Shown piece after piece: positions 7,983 to 14,201 of a stretch of 37,556 nucleotides of DNA; within the stretch, counting starts at the first letter, position 1, and every line of letters starts with the position of its first letter. The notes below the pieces were generated by a model. The model ran no database searches and had not been told where the DNA came from. It saw nothing but the letters and a program-made list of their open reading frames with translations. This DNA is from CAIOZA01 sp964464375 (GTDB taxonomy: Bacteria; Bacteroidota; Ignavibacteria; Kapaibacteriales; UBA2268): positions 1 through 37,556 of the forward strand of contig CAYXFU010000036.1 in NCBI GenBank assembly GCA_964464375.1, read 5' to 3'. The position numbers and the translations under genes were made by a program.

Positions 7983-9311
7983 TTAATCCTGATAAAATTG
8001 ATTGAAATATGATAAAAATTCTTCTGCCAAATAGAATGACCCTGCTATTATGATGGGTCGGTTTTGATTGGATGCATGGATGAAAGCATCTTTAATGTTA
8101 TGAATATATTTAAAATCAGTGTTGTACAAATTTTTGTTCTTTTCAATAAAGTCGATGAAGAAATCCTCATTTGCCGCTCTCTCAATTTCTGGAGTTGAAA
8201 AAATCAACTCTTTGCATTGCTTTGACGAAATAATCGTAGCAATCATGGAAAGAACATTTTTATCCTTCATCGCTGCGAAGATGAATGTGAAATCCCTGAT
8301 TGCGTGCTGATCCAATGTTCTTATCAGTGCTTCGATTCCTGCCGGATTGTGTGCAGTATCCAGAACAATCATCGGATCATCAGAAATCTTTTGTATCCTG
8401 CCGGATATTTTCGTGTTGCTTATTACATTTTCAATACCGAGGATAACCTGCTCATCTGATATTGGATATGTATTCCGAAGAGTGGCTATGGAAGCCAGAG
8501 CCGTAAGTAGATTGCCTGATTGATGATCGCCCGGTAGATTCAACTTTACATTTTCGAAGTGAAAAATAGGTGTGACAACGCTGAGATATGTTGATAGATC
8601 TGCGTTTCTTGATATGATATCACATTTATAATTATCATCAATGAACTTGACCGCAGAATTAAGAGAATCAGCATAATCGCCGAAAATCTTTTTCAATTCA
8701 GGTCTTTGCTCAAGAATTACTACCGGTCTATCCCTTTTTATTATCCCGGCTTTCTCGTAAGCTATTTCTTCGAGAGAATTGCCCAGATAGTCCTGATGAT
8801 CCAGATCTATTTGTGTGATAATTGATACTTCAGGCATAATAACGTTCGTTGCATCGTAGCGTCCGCCCATTCCGGTTTCGATTACGGCAAAATCAACTTT
8901 GTTCGAAGCAAAATATTCGAAGGCAATGGCTGTGGTTATTTCGAAGAAAGTGGCATTATTCTCTTCTCCGATTTTCATATATTTAATTGCTAGCTCTGCA
9001 AGTTCGTAATCATTAATTGAACTGCCGTTGATTCTGATTCTTTCTCGGAATTTGACAAGATGAGGAGATGTATAAAGTCCGGTTTTGTAGCCTGCTTCAG
9101 TTAGTATAGATGCGATTAACGACGAGACTGATCCTTTCCCGTTGGTGCCAGCCACGTGTATTGATTTGAAAGAATTCTCCGGATTGTCTGTGTGATTCAG
9201 AAGAAATTCTATTCTTTCAAGTCCTGGCTCAATTCCAAAACGATGAAGAGAAAATAATTGATTGATAATTTTTTCCAAGCTATCGCCGTCATTATTGATG
9301 TCGAAATTCAT
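7983..9311 (-). CDS. folC: folylpolyglutamate/dihydrofolate synthase
   Basis: This 442-aa Mur-ligase-family enzyme adds glutamate to folates, and often to dihydropteroate. The ATP-binding P-loop GTNGKGS is at residues 55-61. The substrate-loop region TSPHLVKFRERIRING and the VIETGMGGRYDATN motif follow. The C-terminal glutamate-ligase domain carries the LDTAHNPAG motif. The length fits the family (420-450). The start ATG at 9311 gives a normal N-terminus (GIEPGLERIEFLL). It is the first gene of the folC-purH unit and is divergent from the SDR gene. A CAAAATTA box on the plus strand (minus-strand TAATTTTG) lies at 9338-9345, but no well-spaced -33 element accompanies it. Confidence 0.95.
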   Translation of the reverse strand: MNFDINNDGDSLEKIINQLFSLHRFGIEPGLERIEFLLNHTDNPENSFKSIHVAGTNGKGSVSSLIASILTEAGYKTGLYTSPHLVKFRERIRINGSSINDYELAELAIKYMKIGEENNATFFEITTAIAFEYFASNKVDFAVIETGMGGRYDATNVIMPEVSIITQIDLDHQDYLGNSLEEIAYEKAGIIKRDRPVVILEQRPELKKIFGDYADSLNSAVKFIDDNYKCDIISRNADLSTYLSVVTPIFHFENVKLNLPGDHQSGNLLTALASIATLRNTYPISDEQVILGIENVISNTKISGRIQKISDDPMIVLDTAHNPAGIEALIRTLDQHAIRDFTFIFAAMKDKNVLSMIATIISSKQCKELIFSTPEIERAANEDFFIDFIEKNKNLYNTDFKYIHNIKDAFIHASNQNRPIIIAGSFYLAEEFLSYFNQFYQD

Positions 9312-9401
9312 TATCGAAATTGAAACGTTATAAAAAACAAAATTATCAATAAATTATCAAACTTTTTCCCAAATTTGTAATCATTTTTTTAATGGAGAGT
9401 T

Positions 9402-10130
9402 ATGTCTTTATCAATTTTATCTGGAAAAAAAATCTGGTTGACCGGAGCAAGCAGAGGAATAGGTTTAGCAACAGCAGAGTTGTTAGCTTCGTCCGGGGCT
9501 GTCGTGTTCGCTTCTTCTAGCAATGCTGAAGATTTAACAAATACATTTAAAGAACTGGCGAGAATTTGGGAAATCATTCCAATTAAATGTGATGTTTCTA
9601 ATAAAAATGATATTATAAAAGCATACAAAAGCATTAGCCAATACTATGGAGTGCCAGACATTCTGATCAATAATGCAGGAGTGGGGATTTTCAAACCTTT
9701 CCTCGAAACTGATCATGATGATTTTACTAAGTTAATTGATGTAAATCTGAAAGGACCATTCCTGCTTGACAAAGTGATTCTGCCGGATATGATTGAAAGA
9801 AAGTCGGGCGTGATACTGAATATACTTTCCGTTGCCGTTAATTCTACTTTCCTTAATTCTTCTGTTTATTCAGCCAGTAAAGCCGCGCTGCAGACTATGA
9901 ACCGAATATTGAGAGAAGAAGTAAGGCAGTACGGAATCAAAATCATCGATTTGCTGCCCGGAGCAACAATCAGCGGAATGTGGAGCGATGAAGACATTGC
10001 TAACAACGGTTTGCGTATGATGAAGCCTATTGATATAGCTATTGCTATCAAAAATACACTGGAACTCAGTTACCTGGGAAACCTGATGATTGAGGAAATA
10101 ATAATTAAGCCTCAGCTCGGAGATTTATAA
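9402..10130 (+). CDS. short-chain dehydrogenase/reductase (SDR)
   Basis: This 242-aa classical SDR has a Rossmann fold. The NAD(P)-binding TGASRGIG is at residues 14-21, NNAG at 90-93, and the catalytic residues are Ser143, Tyr156 and Lys160 (YSASK). A PG motif follows the active site. The sequence resembles the FabG/YdfG group of soluble oxidoreductases, but the substrate cannot be read from it. A GGAG ribosome-binding site precedes the ATG. It is divergent from folC and convergent with the orphan helix-turn-helix ORF. Confidence 0.9.
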   Translation: MSLSILSGKKIWLTGASRGIGLATAELLASSGAVVFASSSNAEDLTNTFKELARIWEIIPIKCDVSNKNDIIKAYKSISQYYGVPDILINNAGVGIFKPFLETDHDDFTKLIDVNLKGPFLLDKVILPDMIERKSGVILNILSVAVNSTFLNSSVYSASKAALQTMNRILREEVRQYGIKIIDLLPGATISGMWSDEDIANNGLRMMKPIDIAIAIKNTLELSYLGNLMIEEIIIKPQLGDL

Positions 10131-10169
10131 TCGATTCAATCGTGATAGCTATTCCACAGATTAGTGCGG

Positions 10170-10496
10170 TTATGACCCTGCGACTAATTTGTATTCATCC
10201 TTTCTGGATGCAAAGTTATTCGATATTTCTTGTTCTCCATTACTCTTCACCCTCGGACGACCTGGTTTTGGCGCATCTTTCAGCCCTTTTACCCCAAACT
10301 TGTGCCATGAATCGAGCCATCGGCTGATTGTATCGCGATGTACCTCGAATATATCCGCCATTGCATCAATTGAATACTTTTTGTAACTCAAAAGTATTGC
10401 GTGAGCTCTTGTCCGGTTTCGATAAGTAGCCGACGTTTTCATCATCTTTTCCAGTTCCCTCCGGTTCGGGATGTCTAATTGAGATATAAACTTCAT
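10170..10496 (-). pseudogene. IS630-type transposase N-terminal (HTH) ORF without catalytic part
   Basis: The 108-aa protein matches the N-terminal DNA-binding half of IS630/Tc1-type transposases. Its landmarks are RNRTRAHAILLSYKKYSIDA, then MADIFEVHRDTISRWLDSW, then GVKGLKDAPKPGRPR. The DDE catalytic domain is absent: after GRPR the sequence is unfamiliar and stops within ~28 residues, and the neighbouring SDR gene leaves no room for an orfB. Some IS630 elements are split by a frameshift into orfA and orfB, so this could be a stranded orfA. Domestication as a small regulator cannot be excluded. Terminal inverted repeats were not found. Confidence 0.7.
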
Positions 10497-10698
10497 GTTT
10501 TTATCCTATAATAAATAAAATTTTATAATTTTATCAAAATTAAGCACTTTTTAAACAAAAAGAAATACCAAATGATACTGATTTTTTAGCAAAAAACGCA
10601 TTATTTTTAAGTTTTTTTAGAATATTTGAAAATTATTTATTTTTTTTCCTTAATTTTAGCTGTTAACAATATCTGAATAAAGTTAGTCTCATTTTATT

Positions 10699-11481
10699 AT
10701 GTATTTAATTCAGGCATTATATGATCAAATTGAAGAACTTCGCAACGATTATATCAACGGTAGCTCTGCGATAGCTCTTCATGCGCTGGATATTGTAACC
10801 GCTGCAATCGATTTGAATGTCGATCCTTCAATGGCTTTTCCTAAAGATATTGCCCAAAAATTAAAGCAGACAAAACCCTCGATGTCAGCTATAGACACAG
10901 TTGTTGACTATGCGATGCATGATTATTCCAAATCTGTTGGCAAGGTAAAAAAATATTTCTGCGATAAAGTTAGAGAACGTTTTATTAATTGTACTCTTGA
11001 TTCAGTCCAAATCTGTTTCGATGATCTGTTCGGCAAATCGAAGAAAAAGAAAACAATTGTTACATGCAGTTACAGCAACAATGTAATAGGTGTTCTTTTT
11101 AAAGCCCACGAAGCCGGTATAGAACTCGATGTTTACACTGTGGAATCCGTATGGAGAGACAGGGACTACGCAGACGTACTCGGTAGTGTCCTTCACAGGA
11201 ACAACATTGAACCCAAAAAAATTAGCGTTGACGATATTCACAAATTACCCGAACAACCAAACTTTATTCTGATAGGATGCGATGGCTACGATGATGCAGG
11301 CAATGCTCTCAACGGAGCGCCATCGCAGAAACTTGCCAAAACGGTATATAATAAAATCCCGCTTTATGTTGTTGGCGAATCCTTCAAACACACACCCAAA
11401 CTACATCCTTCGGACGGTTTTGAACTCATATCATCAAAATATATAAAAAAGATATTTTCCGACAATGAAACGTGGAGATGA
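10699..11481 (+). CDS. eIF-2B/ribose-1,5-bisphosphate isomerase-like protein
   Basis: This 260-aa protein has the layout of the eIF-2B alpha/beta/delta-MtnA-R15P isomerase superfamily. Residues 1-105 form a helical N-terminal domain containing GSSAIALHALDIV. Residues ~115-260 form a Rossmann-like domain with VTCSYSNNVIGVLFKAHEAG, VYTVESVWRD, NFILIGCDG and IPLYVVGESFKHTP. Cys123 and Asp195 sit where the catalytic Cys/Asp pair of R15P isomerase and MtnA lies. The usual NKIGT after the Asp is replaced by NGAPSQKLA, and the protein is shorter than MtnA (~340 aa). The substrate may therefore differ: an aldose-to-ketose isomerisation of a phosphosugar is possible, as is a non-catalytic role. The gene is isolated, without a pathway neighbour. 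Confidence 0.7.
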   Translation: MYLIQALYDQIEELRNDYINGSSAIALHALDIVTAAIDLNVDPSMAFPKDIAQKLKQTKPSMSAIDTVVDYAMHDYSKSVGKVKKYFCDKVRERFINCTLDSVQICFDDLFGKSKKKKTIVTCSYSNNVIGVLFKAHEAGIELDVYTVESVWRDRDYADVLGSVLHRNNIEPKKISVDDIHKLPEQPNFILIGCDGYDDAGNALNGAPSQKLAKTVYNKIPLYVVGESFKHTPKLHPSDGFELISSKYIKKIFSDNETWR

Positions 11482-11510
11482 CCGATTAAACACAAAAGAA
11501 CAAGGATTTT

Positions 11511-11615
11511 ATGAATCATATCAAGATTACTTTTCATTGGGATTTAATTAATGATAAATGGGATTTTTCGAGTATTAACGAGGAAATCATTGATTCCAAT
11601 TTTATTGAAAAATAG
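11511..11615 (+). pseudogene. C-terminal fragment of a paralogue of the next lipoprotein
   Basis: A 34-codon frame directly precedes the lipoprotein gene. Its residues FHWDLINDKWDFSSIN align with FYWRLINGKWDFSGIN at the C-terminus of that lipoprotein, and the DNA is also similar (AAATGGGATTTTTC in both). It has no signal peptide and its frame is closed by a stop at 11487. It is best explained as the 3' end of a tandem paralogue whose body was deleted. Confidence 0.6.
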
Positions 11616-11616
11616 C

Positions 11617-12045
11617 ATGAGAAAATCAGTATTATTATTACTATTTTTGTTGTTAACTCTGACATCATGTCTCCATAATCGCTGGTATAGGCACCTCGAA
11701 GAAAGACATTCTGAAAAAGAGAATTTCGCCTTGAAGGTTTTTAATAATCCTACAGAAATTGATTTATTATTAAAGGATTCAAATTTTACTTCAAATATAT
11801 TTCATAATTATTACGATTATCATAAAATTGAAATTATAAAAAAATTGGAAAATGCTAAATTATCTTGTAATGGAAAATGTGAAATAAATTATTCCGATAT
11901 GATATTGCCTTTAAATGAAAATATTTATTTAGTTTCAATTAGTAACTATTATAATATTGAATTAAGTTTTTATTGGCGACTTATAAACGGTAAATGGGAT
12001 TTTTCAGGGATAAATGTTGATACTGTTCATTTGGTAAAGGAGTAA
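11617..12045 (+). CDS. small hypothetical lipoprotein
   Basis: The frame opens at 11551, but the ATG at 11617 is preferred. It begins MRKSVLLLLFLLLTLTSC, a lipoprotein signal peptide with lipobox LTSC (Cys18 as the lipidated residue). This gives 142 aa. The mature part is rich in Asn, Lys, Ile and Tyr and strongly AT-biased compared with the flanking housekeeping genes. It ends with the repeated-family segment FYWRLINGKWDFSGIN. No known domain was recognised. The fragment immediately upstream shows that the family was once present in tandem, a pattern seen in immunity-protein or accessory lipoprotein arrays. Proximity to an RHS remnant makes an immunity role conceivable but unproven. Confidence 0.6.
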   Translation: MRKSVLLLLFLLLTLTSCLHNRWYRHLEERHSEKENFALKVFNNPTEIDLLLKDSNFTSNIFHNYYDYHKIEIIKKLENAKLSCNGKCEINYSDMILPLNENIYLVSISNYYNIELSFYWRLINGKWDFSGINVDTVHLVKE

Positions 12046-12087
12046 TTAATATTGAATCAATTTGGGAATGATCTTCACCCGATATGA

Positions 12088-12240
12088 GATACAGTAGCAG
12101 AAGAGAGGATATATTTGCAGACAAACGGCTTCACAGGCTCCGAGCAAGGACTAGAGAACCGATACATCCAACTCGGAGCTCGCACTTACGACCCGACTAT
12201 GGGACGCTTTCTCTTGTATTCGTGGGACAATCATCCCTGA
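12088..12240 (+). pseudogene. RHS-repeat core domain remnant
   Basis: The frame contains NGFTGSEQGLENRYIQLGAR followed by TYDPTMGRFL. This is the conserved RHS/YD-repeat-associated core (typically FTGxExDxETGLxYxxARYYDPxxGRFL), which precedes the variable toxin tip in RHS and polymorphic-toxin proteins. No upstream YD-repeat shell is present: the frame is closed by a stop at 12085. Right after GRFL the sequence turns into the first palindromic repeat unit, which supplies a stop codon. It is a dead 3' fragment of an RHS gene, and the repeat has replaced whatever toxin tip followed. Confidence 0.75.
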
Positions 12241-12490
12241 TTGTCGGCTGTTAATGAATTAGAAAATAAATGGTCAATCAAGGATGATCGACCTACCAAA
12301 AACAGTTGATCCTGTATTCGTAGGACAATCATCCTTGATTGTCGGCTGTTAGTGAATTAGAAAATACTTGGTCAATCAAGATGATTGACCTACCAAGAAC
12401 AGTAGCTCTTGTATTCGTAGGACAATCAACTTGATTGTCGGCTGTTAGTGAATTAGGAAATACATGGTCAATCAGGATGATGATCTACCA
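12213..12490 (+). repeat. REP-like palindromic array, three units
   Basis: Three direct ~96-nt units begin at 12213, 12311 and 12408. Each starts (C/T)TGTATTCGTRGGACAATC, has a left hairpin (GACAATC...GATTGTC), a ~25-nt AT-rich spacer, and a right hairpin (GGTCAATCA...TGATTGACC) ending CTACCA. The left and right halves are inverted copies of each other, so each unit is a large inverted repeat built of two hairpins. This is the arrangement of bacterial interspersed mosaic elements made from REPs. The third unit has small deletions in both hairpins. All units in the window share one orientation. Confidence 0.9.
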
Positions 12491-12574
12491 AGAAGCATTT
12501 GGAATTATTTGTATGGTTTAATATTCTTCTGTTCAAATCGTCGTAATTTAAAATACAATTAAGTGAGGTAATGA

Positions 12575-12781
12575 ATGCGACAAATAGTTTTGTATCCGGG
12601 CGAAGATAATTTTTGGGTAGTTGAATGCCCATCATTGCATGGTTGTATCTCTCAAGGTAGGACCAAAGAAGAAGCGATAACAAATATAAAAGAAGCTATT
12701 AACCTCTATATTGAATGCCTCGAGGAAGATGGGATTGAAGTACCCGAAGAGAAGTATGAAGTTCTGTCATTAGTCGTATGA
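12575..12781 (+). CDS. hicB: HicB-family antitoxin
   Basis: This 68-aa protein has the short HicB fold. The beta-strand region YPGEDNFWVVECPSLHGCIS is followed by QGRTKEEAITNIKEAINLYI, the partial RNase-H-like core that masks HicA. There is no added C-terminal DNA-binding domain, as in the short HicB_lk subgroup, so autoregulation may be weak or need the HicA complex. The stop overlaps the hicA start (ATGA at 12778-12781), giving an antitoxin-first operon with translational coupling. The pair is enclosed by palindromic repeat units on both sides. Confidence 0.9.
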   Translation: MRQIVLYPGEDNFWVVECPSLHGCISQGRTKEEAITNIKEAINLYIECLEEDGIEVPEEKYEVLSLVV

Positions 12782-13002
12782 GCTATCTTCCGGTCATTTC
12801 AGGTAAAGAGTGCGTGGGTGCTTTGGAGAAAATTGGCTTCTATATCAAACGACAGAGCGGTAGCCATATAATTTTAAGAAGGAACAACCCTTTTTGTCAG
12901 GTAACCATCCCCAATCATAAAACTCTGGACAGGGGCACACTTTTTAATATCATTAAAAGTGCAGAATTAAGTGTAAACGAATTTAAAGAGTTAGTTAAAT
13001 AG
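12778..13002 (+). CDS. hicA: HicA-family mRNA interferase toxin
   Basis: This 74-aa protein has the HicA/YcfA double-stranded-RNA-binding-like fold. SGKECVGALEKIGFYIKRQS leads into GSH, in which His30 is the catalytic histidine, then VTIPNHKTLDRGTLFNIIKS, the family's C-terminal signature. HicA toxins cleave mRNA when not bound by HicB. The length (60-80 aa is usual) and motifs are intact, so the toxin looks functional. The last 15 residues (AELSVNEFKELVK) are also typical. Translation is probably coupled to hicB. Confidence 0.92.
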   Translation: MSYLPVISGKECVGALEKIGFYIKRQSGSHIILRRNNPFCQVTIPNHKTLDRGTLFNIIKSAELSVNEFKELVK

Positions 13003-13038
13003 GGTGACACAACTGTGGGACTGTTCCTTTCGGTTGAT

Positions 13039-13222
13039 CTTGTATTCGTAGGACAATCATCTTGATTGTCGGCTGTTGATGAATTAGAAAAATACATGGT
13101 CAATCAGGATGATTGACCTACCAAGCACAGTAGCTCTTGTATTCGTGGGACAATCATCCTTGATTGTCGGCTTTTTTGATTTATTGGAAATGCATGGTCA
13201 ATCAAGATGATTGACCTACCAA
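13039..13222 (+). repeat. REP-like palindromic array, two units after hicBA
   Basis: Units begin at 13039 and 13136. They match the 12213-12490 array in sequence and orientation. The second has a changed spacer (CTTTTTTGATTTATTGG replaces the usual GCTGTTAGTGAATTAG) and so marks an older or mutated copy. Confidence 0.88.
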
Positions 13223-13233
13223 ATACAGTAGAT

Positions 13234-13431
13234 CCTGTATTCGTAGGACAATCATCCTTGATTGTCTAATTCATCTAAAATTGTCTAATTTTAGATGAAT
13301 TGAAAAGTCTACATATTCATAAAACAAACGAAAGTTATTCTATGGAAACTGAGAATGAAGATAAATCAATTATTCCTAAAAGTGAAGATCAGTCTGAAAT
13401 ACATGGTCAATCAAGTATGATTGACCTACCA
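13234..13431 (+). repeat. split repeat unit enclosing the RAYT start
   Basis: A left half-unit lies at 13234-13266 and its matching right half (GAAATACATGGTCAATCAAG onward to CTACCA) at 13396-13431. The normal ~25-nt spacer is replaced by ~130 nt that holds a perfect hairpin and the proposed starts of the RAYT gene. The right half is read in frame as RAYT residues 33-44. Confidence 0.75.
13268..13301. repeat. perfect 15-bp inverted repeat at the RAYT 5' end
   Basis: Arms AATTCATCTAAAATT (13268-13282) and AATTTTAGATGAATT (13287-13301) are perfect inverted copies around a GTCT loop. The right arm ends at the TTG that opens the RAYT frame and lies 40 nt before the ATG at 13342. It could be an RNA hairpin limiting RAYT translation, a terminator-like stem or a transposase binding site. 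Confidence 0.85.
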
Positions 13432-13920
13432 TCAAAATTTGAATTAATATCAGATTTCTCTATATTTAAAAGGCATCTTCCACATTGGCAGAATCCCGGA
13501 TGCGTATATTTTGTTACTTTTAGAACTCACAAAAATTTGATTTTGTCCGAAAAAGCTAGGGACATTATTTCACAAGTAATCAAATTTAATGATAAAAAGA
13601 AGTACACACTTTTTTCATTTGTTGTAATGCCAGACCATATTCATATAATTCTCCAACCAATTGAAATAAATAATAATAACTATTATAGTTTGACAGAAAT
13701 TAATCATTCTATAAAGAGTTTTTCAGCAAAAGAAATAAATCAAATTGAGAATCAAAAAGGAAGAATAGTTTGGCAACATGAAAGTTTTGACAGAATCATA
13801 AGAAATGATGAAGAATTTCAAGAGAAAATGTATTATATTTTAAATAATTCTGTAAAAAAGAATTTGTCAGATAGTGGTTATGATTATCGATGGTATTATG
13901 TTGTGGGACAATTATCTTGA
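13300..13920 (+). CDS. REP-associated tyrosine transposase (RAYT, Y1/HUH family)
   Basis: The frame gives 206 aa from TTG at 13300. ATG at 13342 (METENEDKS) is an equally good or better start and gives 192 aa. The IS200-like Y1 domain runs from about residue 57: HLPHWQNPGCVYFVTFRTHK, then VVMPDHIHIIL with the HUH-type pair His113/His115, then WQHESFDRIIRNDEEFQEKM with Tyr178/179 and the following YILNNSVKKNL. These are the landmarks of single-strand endonucleases that mobilise REP palindromes. The gene is markedly AT-rich. Residues 33-44 and the last residues (GQLS) are encoded by pieces of the surrounding palindromic repeat. The catalytic residues look intact. Confidence 0.88.
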   Translation: MKSLHIHKTNESYSMETENEDKSIIPKSEDQSEIHGQSSMIDLPSKFELISDFSIFKRHLPHWQNPGCVYFVTFRTHKNLILSEKARDIISQVIKFNDKKKYTLFSFVVMPDHIHIILQPIEINNNNYYSLTEINHSIKSFSAKEINQIENQKGRIVWQHESFDRIIRNDEEFQEKMYYILNNSVKKNLSDSGYDYRWYYVVGQLS

Positions 13921-14102
13921 TTATTTGCTCTTGTATTCGTGGGACAATCATCCTTGATTGTCGGCTGTTAAAATACATGGTCAATCAGGATGATTGACCT
14001 ACCAAGCACAGTAGATCTTGTATTCGTGGTACAATCATCCCTGATTGTCAGCTGTTAGTAAATTAGGAAATACATGGTCAATCAGGATGATTGACCTACC
14101 AA
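13896..14102 (+). repeat. REP-like palindromic units 3' of the RAYT gene
   Basis: A degenerate left half-unit at 13896-13925 contains the RAYT stop codon. Two further units follow at 13930-14004 (short, with ~10 nt of spacer missing) and 14017-14102. Orientation is the same as upstream. No further copies follow 14102, so the array ends ~100 nt before the hemerythrin-PAS gene. Confidence 0.88.
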
Positions 14103-14148
14103 AAAAAATATTTTCCTTTTAAAACAATAATAATTATTTTGTATCGTT

Positions 14149-14170
14149 AATCGGATTAAATAGTCTGATT
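14149..14170. promoter_or_regulatory. candidate operator upstream of hemerythrin-PAS gene
   Basis: An imperfect inverted repeat, AATCGGA (14149-14155) and TCTGATT (14164-14170), is separated by 8 nt and lies 31 nt before the start codon. The size and placement suit a dimeric repressor or activator. No known consensus was matched. Confidence 0.25.
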
Positions 14171-14201
14171 ATGTTTATTTTATTGTAAAAGGAAATTTAA
14201 G

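Noticed and set aside
11551..11616. Longer start of the lipoprotein (22 extra residues)
   Set aside because: The extra part reads the paralogue fragment in another frame and would bury the signal peptide and lipobox; ATG 11617 gives a proper lipoprotein start.
12468..12683. 71-aa minus-strand frame
   Set aside because: It runs antisense through hicB and a palindromic repeat unit and has no ribosome binding site or known motif.
12213..14102. CRISPR array
   Set aside because: The units are regularly spaced, but the whole ~96-nt unit including the spacer is conserved, each half is itself palindromic, and no cas gene is near.
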